Positions 1 through 8,709 of a stretch of 64,000 nucleotides of DNA are shown here, piece by piece. Each line of letters opens with the position of its first letter. The first letter of the stretch is position 1. Source of the DNA: Gardnerella swidsinskii (lineage in GTDB: Bacteria > Actinomycetota > Actinomycetes > Actinomycetales > Bifidobacteriaceae); assembly GCF_003397705.1 (NCBI RefSeq), contig NZ_QJVB01000003.1, forward strand, positions 124,001-188,000, in the 5' to 3' direction. The notes beneath the pieces were generated by a model. That model searched no databases, was not told the origin of the DNA, and worked only from the letters and a program-made list of their open reading frames with translations. Both the position numbers and the translations under genes were made by a program.

Positions 1-3000
1 TCTATTTATGAAGGTGGTTCTGGGTTTGAAATAAAAAAGAATGATAATTATGGTCCAAAAACAATAATCACTCTTTCTGCAGATGATTGTTTTGTATCTA
101 ATGCTGCCGCTCCTAATCCTGAAGCGCTTAAGAAGGAAGCTGAGGATCTTATTGACAAGATTCTTCAGAAGCATGGCTTGAGTAAGGATGAGATTGATAA
201 CTTCAAGAAAGATCATCAGAACGATATTAACAAGATCACTAAGCCAGAAGATGTAGACAAGATTATTAAGTCTGCTGATGAGCATGGTAAAGATGAGAAG
301 AAAAAGAAAGATGCTCAGAAGCAGATTGAGAATGCTACTAGTGGCTTAGCTGAGAAAACTAAGAAAGAGCTTGAAAAGAAGATTGGTAATGAGACTGATC
401 CTGAAAAGATTCGTGAGAAGATAAACGAGTTCCAAAAGGATCAGGATCAAAAGAAGCAAAAGGAAGCTGATCAAAAGCAGCAACAAGCTGATCAGCAGGC
501 TGAGCAGGAAAAGCAACAGCAGCAGCAGAAAGATGATGCGAAGGTTGATGGCGAGGTAACGAAGCAGAATCAACAGGAGCAGCAAGACACAGGCAAGGCT
601 GAAGAAGCTAAGAAGAAAGCTGAGCTTGAGAAGCAAAAACAGGCTGCTATTAATGAAATTAACGGGAATGATAAACTCAAGCCTGATTGGAAAGAGCAGT
701 TTATTCAGCAAGTTAATGAAGCTCAGGATACTGATGGTGTAAATAAAGCCAAAGATGCTGCTAAACTAAAGGGCACTCAGAATCAGACTGCTGCTGATAA
801 CAGTAATAATGATGGTCTTAATAACGCTAAGACTGATGCTAAGAAGAAGATTGGTGAGTTGACTAATCTCAGCGAACAAGATAAGCAGAAGTATCAGGGT
901 GACATTGATAACGCTAAAGATCTTGATAAAGTTGCAGAGATTCTCAACAATGCTGAGTTTGAGGATGCTAAAGCTGATGCTAAGAAGAAGATTGCTGATC
1001 TGAAGCAGAAAGGTGATATTACTGAGCAAGAAGCCAATGGTTTAACCGGTCGCATTGAGAATGCTAAGGATTTGCGAGAAGTTGAGGGTATTCTTGAGGA
1101 AGCTGAGCTAAAGAAAGCTAAGAAGGATGCTGAATCTGAAGTAGATAAGCTCACCAATCTTAACAAAGCTCAGAAGGATGCGCTTAAAGCAGAGATTGAT
1201 GATATTGAAACTGACCCGACCAATGAGAATATGAAGACTATTGAGAAGGTCAAGACCGCTATCACTGCTGTTGTTACTAAGGCTAAAGAGCTTGATGGCA
1301 AGATGAAGTCGCTCAAGGATCTTGTGACTCTTGTTAATGGTCAGAAGTCTACTCTTACAGCAAAGCCTGATTATAAGGATAATAAGAAGACTGCTTTTGA
1401 CAGTGCGTTAAAGGCTGCGGAAGATCTTGTTAAGACTGATTCGGCTGAGAACAAGACTGCTGATGAAGTTGACAATATTAAGAACGCATTAGAAAAAGCT
1501 GTTAAGGATCTCGGTGGCAAAACTGTTGATAAGTCTGCGCTGCAAGAACTTATTAACGGTGACACTGGCTTCAAGAAGACTATTGTTTACATTAATGCAG
1601 ATAAGAGTAAGCAAACTACTTATGATAAAGCTATTACTGATGGTAAGTCAGTGCTTACTGATGCTAATGCAACTGTTGAGCGAGTGACTCAAGCTGTTAA
1701 TGCTATCAATTCTGCTAAGGCTGCTCTTGATGGCAAAGTTAATACAACTGAACTTGAGCAGAAAGTTTCTGAGGCTAAGAAGCTGAAGAAGTCAACTAAC
1801 CCTCAATCTGCTGGCGATGCTAAGTATGAGAATGCTTCTGAAGCAAAGAAGTCTGCGTTTGATACAGCTTTGCAACAGGCTGAGTCCGCTCTTACTGAAG
1901 CTAAGAGCGATCAGTCTCAGAAGTCTCCTGAGCAGAAGCAGCAAGCTGTTAATGATGCGTTGACTGCGCTTACTAAGGCTGTTCAAAATCTTGACGGTAA
2001 TGACGTGAGTAAGTTGCAGACTGCTATCGCCAATGCAAAAGCTAAGCAGCAAGAAGTTGTTTACAAGAATGGTACTGCTGTGAAGAAAAAGGCTCTTGAT
2101 GATGCTTTGAAGACTGCCGAAGATCTTGTTAAGACTCCTCACGGTCACACTGATTCTGAAATCAGCACAGCTTTGAATAACTTGAATACTGCAATAAGCG
2201 GTCTTGATGGAATGGTTAATACAGCTGAGCTTCAGACGGCTGTTGATAATGCTAAGAAGTTGACCGGTGTTACTACTCCTAAGTCTCAGGACGCATATAA
2301 GTATGAGAATGCTTCTGAAGCAAAGAAGTCTGCGTTTGATAAGGCTTTGCAACAGGCTGAGTCTGCTATTACTGAAGCTAAGAATGCTAAGTCTACTAAG
2401 ACTCCTGAGCAGAAGCAGCAAGCTGTTAATGATGCGTTGACTGCGCTTACTAAGGCTGTTCAAAATCTTGACGGTAATGACGTGAGTAAGTTGCAGACTG
2501 CTATCGCCAATGCAAAAGCTAAGCAGCAAGAAGTTGTTTACAAGAATGGTACTGCTGTGAAGAAAAAGGCTCTTGATGATGCTTTGAAGACTGCCGAAGA
2601 TCTTGTTAAGACTCCTCACGGTCACACTGATTCTGAAATCAGCACAGCTTTGAATAACTTGAATACTGCAATAAGCGGTCTTGATGGAATGGTTAATACA
2701 GCTGAGCTTCAGACGGCTGTTGATAATGCTAAGAAGTTGACCGGTGTTACTACTCCTAAGTCTCAGGACGCATATAAGTATGAGAATGCTTCTGAAGCAA
2801 AGAAGTCTGCGTTTGATAAGGCTTTGCAACAGGCTGAGTCTGCTATTACTGAAGCTAAGAATGCTAAGTCTACTAAGACTCCTGAGCAGAAGCAGCAAGC
2901 TGTTAATACTGCGTTGACTGCGCTTACTAAGGCTGTTAATGAACTTGACGGTAACGACAAGTCTCAATTGGTAGCAAAGCTCGCAGAAGCAAAAGGTAAG

Positions 3001-4272
3001 AAGAATGATGCTTCTTATAAGAATGCTTCTGCTGCTAAGCAAGCTGCTCTTGACAATGCTATAACCTCTGCAGAAAGCATTGTAAAGAAAGCTGGTGCAA
3101 CAGAGAAAGAAATTTCTGATGCTACTTCTGCGCTTAATAATGCTGTTACTGGTTTGGATGGTCACGATACCTCTGCTTTGCAGGCGGCTGTGACTGCTGC
3201 TGAGTCGAAGAAGAAGACTGTTGCTTACATGAATGCTTCTGATACTAAGAAGACTGCGTTTGATAATGCTGTGGCTGCTGCTCAAGCTATTCTTGATTCG
3301 CCTAAGGGCAAGACTGAGCAAGAAATCAGCGATGCTAAGACTCAGCTTGAAACTGCTTCTAACGCTCTTGATGGAACTGTAGATACGTCTAAGTTGCAGG
3401 TTGAAGTTAACAAAGCTGATTCTTTGAAGAAGTCCGTACAGTATACGAATGCTGTTCAGGATAAGAAATCTGCGTATGATACTGCTCTTACGGCTGCTGA
3501 GTCTGCTCTTGCTGATGCGAAGAATGCTCAATCAGCGAATACTCCTGAGCAGAAGCAGATTGCTGTCAATGGTGCGCTGCTTCAACTTCAAACCGCAGCT
3601 GCTGCACTAAATGGTGTTGATATTGCTGATTTGCAAGCTGAGATTGCTCTTGAGAATAGTGTGAAAGAATCTGTAAAGTACGTGTATGATACTGCTGAAA
3701 AGCAGCAAGCATATAATAAGGCTTTGCAAGATGCGAAGGAGCTTATATCTAAGCTAGCTGATCCTGCTGGTCAGGGTGTGGAAGTTGCTGCTAAGTCTCA
3801 AGCAGATCGTCAAGCTCTTGTTAATACTGCGTTAAAGAGTCTTAAGAATGCTAAAGATGCTTTGAATGGTGTTAATAAGACGGTATTGCAAGCTGAAGTT
3901 GATGATGATTCTCACTTTAGCAAGTCGTTTGCCTACTTGCTTGGTGAAGCTCCTGATTTGGATGTGTATAAGAAGGCATTGGCTGAAGCTAAACGTGTGC
4001 TTGCTGATCCGAATGCTACCCAGGCTCAGGTTGATGCTGCGGCTCAGAAGCTTTCTGCTGCTCGTAAAGCTTTGGCGTCTGCTAAGGCTCATGCGGCTGA
4101 GGTTCGTGCTTCTGTGCGCGCTCAGGTGTTGAAGAGTGGTAGTGTTGCTCAGCTTAGTAAGACTGGTAGTGACGTGTCTGTGTTTGGCTTGTTTGCTGCA
4201 ACTCTTAGTGCTGCTGGTGCTGCGCTTTTCTCAGCTAAGCGTCGTGGTACTTCTCGTCATAGTAGTAAGTAA
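1..4272 (+). CDS. Large cell-wall-anchored surface protein with GA-like and FIVAR-like modules (5' end outside window)
   Basis: The frame is open from base 1, so the N-terminus and any signal peptide lie outside; 1423 codons plus stop are visible. The first third (to about base 1260) is Lys/Glu/Gln-rich helical sequence with units such as KKIGELTNLSEQDKQKY, resembling GA (albumin-binding-type) three-helix modules, interrupted by a Q-rich stretch. The rest holds about twelve modules of 70-90 residues ending in LDG or LNG with a Y-x-N-A/G core, typical of FIVAR domains in Gram-positive surface proteins. The C-terminus has LSKTG (an LPxTG-like sortase motif), a hydrophobic segment and an Arg/Lys/His tail, so covalent wall anchoring is inferred. 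Likely an adhesin or host-protein binder; the ligand cannot be told. The central part carries an exact long tandem duplication. No Cys occurs after about residue 35. Confidence 0.85.
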   Translation, partial: SIYEGGSGFEIKKNDNYGPKTIITLSADDCFVSNAAAPNPEALKKEAEDLIDKILQKHGLSKDEIDNFKKDHQNDINKITKPEDVDKIIKSADEHGKDEKKKKDAQKQIENATSGLAEKTKKELEKKIGNETDPEKIREKINEFQKDQDQKKQKEADQKQQQADQQAEQEKQQQQQKDDAKVDGEVTKQNQQEQQDTGKAEEAKKKAELEKQKQAAINEINGNDKLKPDWKEQFIQQVNEAQDTDGVNKAKDAAKLKGTQNQTAADNSNNDGLNNAKTDAKKKIGELTNLSEQDKQKYQGDIDNAKDLDKVAEILNNAEFEDAKADAKKKIADLKQKGDITEQEANGLTGRIENAKDLREVEGILEEAELKKAKKDAESEVDKLTNLNKAQKDALKAEIDDIETDPTNENMKTIEKVKTAITAVVTKAKELDGKMKSLKDLVTLVNGQKSTLTAKPDYKDNKKTAFDSALKAAEDLVKTDSAENKTADEVDNIKNALEKAVKDLGGKTVDKSALQELINGDTGFKKTIVYINADKSKQTTYDKAITDGKSVLTDANATVERVTQAVNAINSAKAALDGKVNTTELEQKVSEAKKLKKSTNPQSAGDAKYENASEAKKSAFDTALQQAESALTEAKSDQSQKSPEQKQQAVNDALTALTKAVQNLDGNDVSKLQTAIANAKAKQQEVVYKNGTAVKKKALDDALKTAEDLVKTPHGHTDSEISTALNNLNTAISGLDGMVNTAELQTAVDNAKKLTGVTTPKSQDAYKYENASEAKKSAFDKALQQAESAITEAKNAKSTKTPEQKQQAVNDALTALTKAVQNLDGNDVSKLQTAIANAKAKQQEVVYKNGTAVKKKALDDALKTAEDLVKTPHGHTDSEISTALNNLNTAISGLDGMVNTAELQTAVDNAKKLTGVTTPKSQDAYKYENASEAKKSAFDKALQQAESAITEAKNAKSTKTPEQKQQAVNTALTALTKAVNELDGNDKSQLVAKLAEAKGKKNDASYKNASAAKQAALDNAITSAESIVKKAGATEKEISDATSALNNAVTGLDGHDTSALQAAVTAAESKKKTVAYMNASDTKKTAFDNAVAAAQAILDSPKGKTEQEISDAKTQLETASNALDGTVDTSKLQVEVNKADSLKKSVQYTNAVQDKKSAYDTALTAAESALADAKNAQSANTPEQKQIAVNGALLQLQTAAAALNGVDIADLQAEIALENSVKESVKYVYDTAEKQQAYNKALQDAKELISKLADPAGQGVEVAAKSQADRQALVNTALKSLKNAKDALNGVNKTVLQAEVDDDSHFSKSFAYLLGEAPDLDVYKKALAEAKRVLADPNATQAQVDAAAQKLSAARKALASAKAHAAEVRASVRAQVLKSGSVAQLSKTGSDVSVFGLFAATLSAAGAALFSAKRRGTSRHSSK
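1825..2935 (+). repeat. In-frame tandem repeat, 477-bp period (159 codons)
   Basis: A unit spanning two FIVAR-like modules is repeated with a period of 477 bases. By eye the block 1927-2427 recurs without a mismatch at 2404-2904; copies diverge before 1927 and after about 2904 (GAT versus ACT codon). Unit boundaries taken at the YENASEAKKSAFD motif fall at 1825, 2302 and 2779. Because 477 is a multiple of three, gain or loss of units keeps the frame. Confidence 0.9.
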
Positions 4273-4280
4273 AATATTTG

Positions 4281-4315
4281 CTAGCTGGTCTGGTTATTGC
4301 AGATCAGCTAGTTTT
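4281..4315 (+). terminator. Terminator of the surface-protein gene
   Basis: Nine bases after the stop codon, CTAGCTGGTCTG (4281-4292) and CAGATCAGCTAG (4300-4311) form a 12-pair stem with one G-T wobble around a 7-base loop, followed by TTTT. Confidence 0.75.
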
Positions 4316-4393
4316 AGAGCTGCTTAATGTTTGCTTAATTGTATTCAGTAAGTTTGCTGAGTATTGGGTTAATTAGCATAATGAAGTTAATGT

Positions 4394-4446
4394 AAAATGT
4401 GCCTCACTTTGCGTCTTTCTTTACTACGCAAAGTGAGGCATTTTGC
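4394..4446. terminator. Second, probably bidirectional hairpin terminator
   Basis: A perfect 15-bp stem (TGCCTCACTTTGCGT at 4400-4414 with its complement at 4426-4440) and an 11-base loop, with A-runs before and TTTT after, so it can stop transcription on either strand. It insulates the surface-protein gene from sstT. The rest of the 4316-4699 gap holds only the sstT promoter region. Confidence 0.8.
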
Positions 4447-4586
4447 TATTTTAATTTGCGATTACACGGGAAGTTATTGTTGCTTACTATATTTTAAGAG
4501 TTATCTTGCTTACAAAGCACTTATTGAAGCGTTTAGTCACTGAGTTGCTAAGTTATTGAAACATCGAAACATTAAACCTTAACGAT

Positions 4587-4615
4587 TTGCATATATATGC
4601 ATCCTTATGTATAAT
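4587..4615 (+). promoter_or_regulatory. Sigma-70-type promoter of sstT
   Basis: TTGCAT (4587-4592), 17-base spacer, perfect TATAAT (4610-4615). The start codon of the next gene is 84 bases downstream of the -10 box. Confidence 0.65.
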
Positions 4616-4699
4616 CTTTAAAAAATAAAATCTTGCAAGTGCTAATACACGTAAAAGAGTATAAAACATTCTGCACAAATTACTATACAGGAGACTCTC

Positions 4700-5956
4700 A
4701 TGCACAAGATTGTTCAAAAATGGAATAACATTGACCTTATTTTACGCATTGTAATTGGTCTTTTTCTCGGTGCTGCACTTGGTATTTTTGTGCCAGCTCA
4801 CGTCTATGTGCTCGATCTTATGGGAAAACTTTTCGTCAGTGCGCTTAAATCTGTTGCGCCAATTTTAGTATTTTGCCTAGTTATTGGTGCGCTTGCGCAA
4901 GCAAAAAGTGTTGGCAACATGAAAGTGGTAATAGGGCTGTACGCGCTATCTACGTTTACTGCAAGCCTTGTAGCTGTATGTGCGGCTATGATTTTCCCTG
5001 TTGATTTTACTTTTGCTCATGTTGCAGCAGCGTCTTCGCCGTCTCCTCAAGGAATTGGTGAGGTGCTTAATTCACTTGTGCTAAATATTGTTGTTAATCC
5101 TGTAGATGCTCTCGTTAAAGGTAACTTTATTGGCATCCTCTTCTGGGCGATTGCTTTCGGTGTTGCTCTGCGATTAGCCGAGCCTTCTACAAAAGCATTT
5201 TTCGATAACGTTTCGTCTGCTATTGGAAAAATTGTCCACTGGATTATTAACGCAGCACCTTTTGGCATTATGGGTCTTGTTTATACAACAGTTGCAAGTA
5301 ACGGTCTTCGTATTTTTAGTGAGTATGGTTTCGTTATTGCTTTGTTAGTAGGCACAATGACTGTTGTTGCTTTGATTCTTAATCCTATTTTGGTTTTCGT
5401 GCTTACGCGTAAGAATCCGTATCCTCTTGTTTTTAGAACTTTGCGCGATTCGGGTGTTACAGCGTTCTTCATGCGTTCTTCTGCTGCAAATATTCCTGTG
5501 AATATGAATTTGTGTGAAAAACTTGGCTTTAACAAAGATAATTACTCTGTTTCAATACCGCTTGGCTCAACTATTAATATGAGCGGAGCTGCTATAACTA
5601 TTTCTATCATGTCTTTGTGCGCTGCTCACACGCTTGGTATTCGCGTTGATATTCCAACGGCTGTGATTCTTTCTGTGCTTTCTGCAGTTTCTGCTGCAGG
5701 AGCATCTGGTGTAGCTGGTGGTTCGCTTTTGCTTATACCTCTTGCATGCTCGTCGTTTGGTATTTCAAACGATATCGCTATGCAAGTAGTTGCTATTGGT
5801 CTTATTATTGGTGTTATTCAGGATTCTTGCGAAACCGCACTTAACTCTTCCACGGATGTTCTCTTTACTGCGGTTGGCGAATATCGCATGTGGCAGCGTG
5901 CAGGTATTGAATTCAAAATGGGCAAGGATCACGAGACTGTACAACTTAAAAAGTAG
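4700..5956 (+). CDS. sstT: Serine/threonine:Na+ symporter SstT
   Basis: 418 residues, the usual size of SstT in the dicarboxylate/amino acid:cation symporter (DAACS) family. It imports L-serine and L-threonine with sodium across the cytoplasmic membrane. Visible features are multiple hydrophobic helices, the RSSAANIPVNM segment near residue 260, the serine-rich re-entrant loop and the PLGSTINMSGAAITI motif near residue 290, all typical of SstT. The ATG has a GGAG ribosome-binding site (CAGGAGACTCTC) at normal spacing. It is a single-gene unit with its own promoter and a terminator on each side. Serine import fits the neighbouring serine-to-cysteine genes (cysE, cysK) and the L-serine dehydratase further along; that link is inference. 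Confidence 0.92.
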   Translation: MHKIVQKWNNIDLILRIVIGLFLGAALGIFVPAHVYVLDLMGKLFVSALKSVAPILVFCLVIGALAQAKSVGNMKVVIGLYALSTFTASLVAVCAAMIFPVDFTFAHVAAASSPSPQGIGEVLNSLVLNIVVNPVDALVKGNFIGILFWAIAFGVALRLAEPSTKAFFDNVSSAIGKIVHWIINAAPFGIMGLVYTTVASNGLRIFSEYGFVIALLVGTMTVVALILNPILVFVLTRKNPYPLVFRTLRDSGVTAFFMRSSAANIPVNMNLCEKLGFNKDNYSVSIPLGSTINMSGAAITISIMSLCAAHTLGIRVDIPTAVILSVLSAVSAAGASGVAGGSLLLIPLACSSFGISNDIAMQVVAIGLIIGVIQDSCETALNSSTDVLFTAVGEYRMWQRAGIEFKMGKDHETVQLKK

Positions 5957-5995
5957 ATGTTCTGCTGTTGCTAGTTTTTGCTAAGTATTCTTGCT

Positions 5996-6042
5996 AGTGC
6001 GCGTTCTTCCGTTTTTACGTTTTAGATCGCGCACTTTTATTA
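5996..6042 (+). terminator. Terminator of sstT
   Basis: AGTGCGCG (5996-6003) pairs with CGCGCACT (6028-6035) around a 24-base loop, followed by TTTTATTAT. Confidence 0.6.
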
Positions 6043-6122
6043 TATTTGGATGTTTATTGTAAATGAATCTAGCAGATGTTCAAATAAAATAGTAGAAGTG
6101 GAATCGGTATTTTTAGCGCGCA

Positions 6123-6980
6123 TTAGGCTTTAGGGAAGTGGTAGGTTGTGTTTGCAGGAATACTGCGGTTTATCCACGCGTTTGCTGCGATTATACTTCC
6201 GCTTCCGATTGTTGTTTCGCCGCCAAGAATAGTAGCATTTGCGTAAATTACTACGTTGTCTCCAATATTCGGGTGTCGCTTTCCGCCTTTTACAGGATTT
6301 CCATCCTCGTCTAGCGCAAAGCTTTTCGCACCAAGCGTTACTCCTTGGTAAAGCTTAACATGCTCGCCGATTATAGTTGTTTCGCCGATTACAATGCCAG
6401 TTCCGTGATCAATGCAAAAATATGCACCAATTTTTGCTCCTGGATGAATGTCAATTCCGGTTTTTCTGTGAGCATATTCGCTCATAAGTCTAGGAATTAG
6501 CGGCACGTTAAGCTCGTAGAGTGCGTGAGCTGCGCGGTGAATAAGCATTGCATAAAAACCAGGGTATGCGAGCGTGACTTCTACTTTGCTTGTGCAAGCA
6601 GGATCGCCTTCATACATGGCTTGAATATCTGTTAAAAGTAACTTTTTAATTGCAGGAAGAGTATTTATAAATTGATTGCAAGTTTCTCGAATTTTAATTG
6701 AGTTGCTTGTATAGGATTGAAGTTCGTGAAATATAATGCGTTCTATAGTGTCTAATGCGTTTGAAGTAACGGTATTCAAACTAGCGTTATTATTCAAACT
6801 AGCGTTGAGTTGCGTAGTCTCGTTGCCTTCATTGCGCACATGCAACTCAGGCAAAAGTAACACCTGAGTCGCATGTATGAGTGCAATAATATTGCGGTAA
6901 TTAGGTATGAATGTAGCTTGCCTTATGTCTGAATCGTGAATTGAGTTCAGTTGATTTATAAGATCAAGGCGATCATTCAT
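6123..6980 (-). CDS. cysE: Serine O-acetyltransferase (CysE/EpsC family)
   Basis: 285 residues. Transfers acetyl from acetyl-CoA to L-serine to give O-acetylserine, the substrate of CysK. The C-terminal half is a left-handed beta-helix with hexapeptide repeats (IDIHPGAKIG, IDHGTGIVIGETTIIG, GGKRHPNIGDNVVIYANATILGG read in pieces); the His of DHGTG and the GGKRHP loop are the usual active-site and substrate-binding elements. The N-terminal helical part carries an Asn/Thr-rich insertion near residues 48-70 encoded by a short direct repeat of TTCAAACTAGCGTT (around 6775-6803). The start has a GGGAGA site five bases upstream. It lies 142 bases downstream of cysK on the same strand with no visible terminator between, so it is probably co-transcribed and under the same leader control. 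Confidence 0.93.
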   Translation of the reverse strand: MNDRLDLINQLNSIHDSDIRQATFIPNYRNIIALIHATQVLLLPELHVRNEGNETTQLNASLNNNASLNTVTSNALDTIERIIFHELQSYTSNSIKIRETCNQFINTLPAIKKLLLTDIQAMYEGDPACTSKVEVTLAYPGFYAMLIHRAAHALYELNVPLIPRLMSEYAHRKTGIDIHPGAKIGAYFCIDHGTGIVIGETTIIGEHVKLYQGVTLGAKSFALDEDGNPVKGGKRHPNIGDNVVIYANATILGGETTIGSGSIIAANAWINRSIPANTTYHFPKA

Positions 6981-7122
6981 ACATTTCTCCCGTTATTTTG
7001 CTATTTTCTTTATTTTCTATTTTCTTTATTCTATAGTTTTGATCATTATCTAATAATGTTATTTATTATTCTTTTATTATTTAATCAAAACTTGCGTATT
7101 TAAAGTAAGCTCCTAAATGTAG

Positions 7123-8055
7123 TTAGTCTTCAAATAATGCGGTAGACAAGTATCGATCTCCTGAATCTGGCAGCATTGCAACGATGGTTTTGCCCCTGTT
7201 TTCTTCCCTTTTTGCTTCTTGGGTTGCTGTCCAAATCGCAGCTCCGGAAGAAATACCAACGAGGACGCCTTCTTTTTTGCTTATAAGCTTGCCGTTTTCG
7301 ATTGCGTCTTCATTTGTTACGTGAACAATGCGATTATAAATGTTTTTGTTGAGCACATCTGGCACGAATCCTGCGCCGATTCCTTGAATCTTGTGCGCTC
7401 CTGGTTTTCCGCCTGTGAGCACAGGGGAGTCGGCTGGTTCTACTGCGATTACTTCAAGATGCGGATTTTGCTCTTTTAAGTATGTTCCTGTACCAGTGAT
7501 TGTGCCGCCTGTTCCAACACCAGCAATGAGCATATCTACGTTTCCGTCAGTGTCTTGCCAAATTTCTGGACCTGTTGTGTTGTAGTGTGCGTGCACATTT
7601 GCTTGATTGGTAAACTGTCCAGGAGTCCACGCATTTGGCGTGCTTTCAACGATTTCCTTCGCTTTGGCGATTGCGGCTTTCATTCCATCTTTAGCAGGTG
7701 TGAGAACGAGTTCTGCGCCGTATGCTTTCATGAGTTTTCGACGTTCAATAGACATGCTTTCTGGCATTACAATAATGCTTTTGTATCCTTTTGTTTGCGC
7801 AATCATTGAAAGACCAATGCCAGTATTTCCAGAAGTTGGCTCAACAATTACTGAGCCTGGTTTAATCGTGCCTGCGGCTTCTGCTTCTTCAATCATCTGC
7901 TTTGCAATGCGGTCCTTTACAGAGCCTGCTGGGTTGAAGTATTCGAGTTTTACGAGGATTTTTGCTTGAAGATTGTACTCTTTTTCAATGTGAGTAAGCT
8001 CCAGAAGTGGAGTGTGGCCTACGAGTTCTTGCACGGACTTGTAGATGTTGGACAT
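7123..8055 (-). CDS. cysK: Cysteine synthase (O-acetylserine sulfhydrylase)
   Basis: 310 residues, full length for CysK. PLP enzyme that makes L-cysteine from O-acetylserine and sulfide. Diagnostic motifs: NPAGSVKDRIA (Lys that holds PLP, about residue 46), PTSGNTG (substrate loop), GTGGTITGTG (phosphate-binding loop of PLP) and the C-terminal SGDRYLS. A strong AAGGGGA site precedes the ATG. The first gene after a Cys-rich leader peptide and terminator (8263-8441), so its transcription is predicted to respond to cysteine supply. With cysE it forms a complete serine-to-cysteine route; sulfate reduction genes are not in the window. Confidence 0.96.
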   Translation of the reverse strand: MSNIYKSVQELVGHTPLLELTHIEKEYNLQAKILVKLEYFNPAGSVKDRIAKQMIEEAEAAGTIKPGSVIVEPTSGNTGIGLSMIAQTKGYKSIIVMPESMSIERRKLMKAYGAELVLTPAKDGMKAAIAKAKEIVESTPNAWTPGQFTNQANVHAHYNTTGPEIWQDTDGNVDMLIAGVGTGGTITGTGTYLKEQNPHLEVIAVEPADSPVLTGGKPGAHKIQGIGAGFVPDVLNKNIYNRIVHVTNEDAIENGKLISKKEGVLVGISSGAAIWTATQEAKREENRGKTIVAMLPDSGDRYLSTALFED

Positions 8056-8262
8056 AATATTTCCCCTTACTTGTTTGTTTTACTTGTTTGTTTTGTTTAA
8101 TTTAATTTGTTTAATTTTGTTTATTTTTAATTTTTAAAAAATAATTTTTTATTAATAAAGAGATTGTTGTTTATTAGTTGTTTCTAAAAATGCCATTTAT
8201 CTGTTTAATATCTAATCCGTATTAAATTGTTATCTTTTCAACGTTTTATATTCGAATTTTGG

Positions 8263-8298
8263 CATAAAAAAAGAAACAGCGCGCTGTTTCTTAAATCG
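8263..8298 (-). terminator. Intrinsic terminator / attenuator in the cysK leader
   Basis: On the minus strand AAGAAACAG-CGCG-CTGTTTCTT (8292-8271) forms a perfect 9-bp stem with a tetraloop, immediately followed by TTTTT. It sits 62 bases after the stop codon of the Cys-rich peptide and about 215 bases before cysK, so transcripts must read through it to express cysK. Its 5' arm with the preceding bases (8298-8281) is complementary over 15 pairs to leader bases 8392-8377, giving a mutually exclusive antiterminator. Confidence 0.8.
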
Positions 8299-8354
8299 TA
8301 ATTTGCTGCGTTCTAACGTAAATGCTTTTAACACAGGCTAGATGTTATGCATAT

Positions 8355-8441
8355 TTAGTGCTTGCAAACATCATTTCGATTAAGAAATGCGCAACAGCAT
8401 ACGTCACAACAACAGTTTGTCATCATATTTGTATGATACAT
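8355..8441 (-). CDS. Cys-rich leader peptide of the cysK unit (28 aa)
   Basis: A 28-codon reading frame starting ATG TAT CAT and ending AAG CAC TAA. Codons 10-12 and 15-17 are each Cys-Cys-Cys, and codon 26 is Cys: seven Cys in 28 residues, far above chance. The ATG has an excellent ribosome-binding site (AAAGGAG, seven bases upstream), and a near-consensus promoter lies just before it. The peptide ends before an intrinsic terminator ahead of cysK. This is the arrangement of amino-acid-responsive leader peptides (for example poly-Cys uORFs reported upstream of sulfur genes in mycobacteria); here ribosome stalling on Cys codons is inferred to free bases 8392-8377 to block the terminator. No other function is suggested by the sequence. 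Confidence 0.82.
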   Translation of the reverse strand: MYHTNMMTNCCCDVCCCAFLNRNDVCKH

Positions 8442-8479
8442 GTGCACTCCTTTACTCGTCGAAATGGTGATAGGTGATG

Positions 8480-8508
8480 ACTATAGCGAATGGATTTGCG
8501 TTTGTCAA
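8480..8508 (-). promoter_or_regulatory. Promoter of the cys leader-cysK-cysE unit
   Basis: On the minus strand: perfect TTGACA (8508-8503), exactly 17-base spacer, TATAGT (8485-8480). Transcription would begin near 8473, about 32 bases before the leader-peptide ATG. It is the best promoter match seen in the window. Confidence 0.85.
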
Positions 8509-8709
8509 ACTTGATTTGTGTTTGGCATACCTTGATACGTACTCCTTTTTCTGCGCGAGTGTCTGATTTTGTCTGTTTTTGGGCACTGGTGCAGTTGGCG
8601 CATTAAAGTCCTATGTTAAAGAGATAGGCGACTTGATATACTGAGTTATTACGCTAGAAAATTTAGGGTTTCAACGTTGATTTCACAGTGTTTGGAGGCG
8701 TTGTTGTAA

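Noticed and set aside
1792..3531. A 579-codon open frame on the minus strand inside the surface-protein gene
   Set aside because: It is antisense to a clear repeat protein, is Ser/Leu/Arg-rich with no domain, and repeats exactly where the plus-strand gene repeats; it arises from biased codons.
7219..7969. Several plus-strand frames over cysK
   Set aside because: All are antisense shadows of a gene with every CysK motif.
8521..8560. A second short frame (MPNTNQV) on the minus strand upstream of the cys leader peptide
   Set aside because: It lies upstream of the strong promoter and ends inside its -35 box, so it would not be on the leader transcript.
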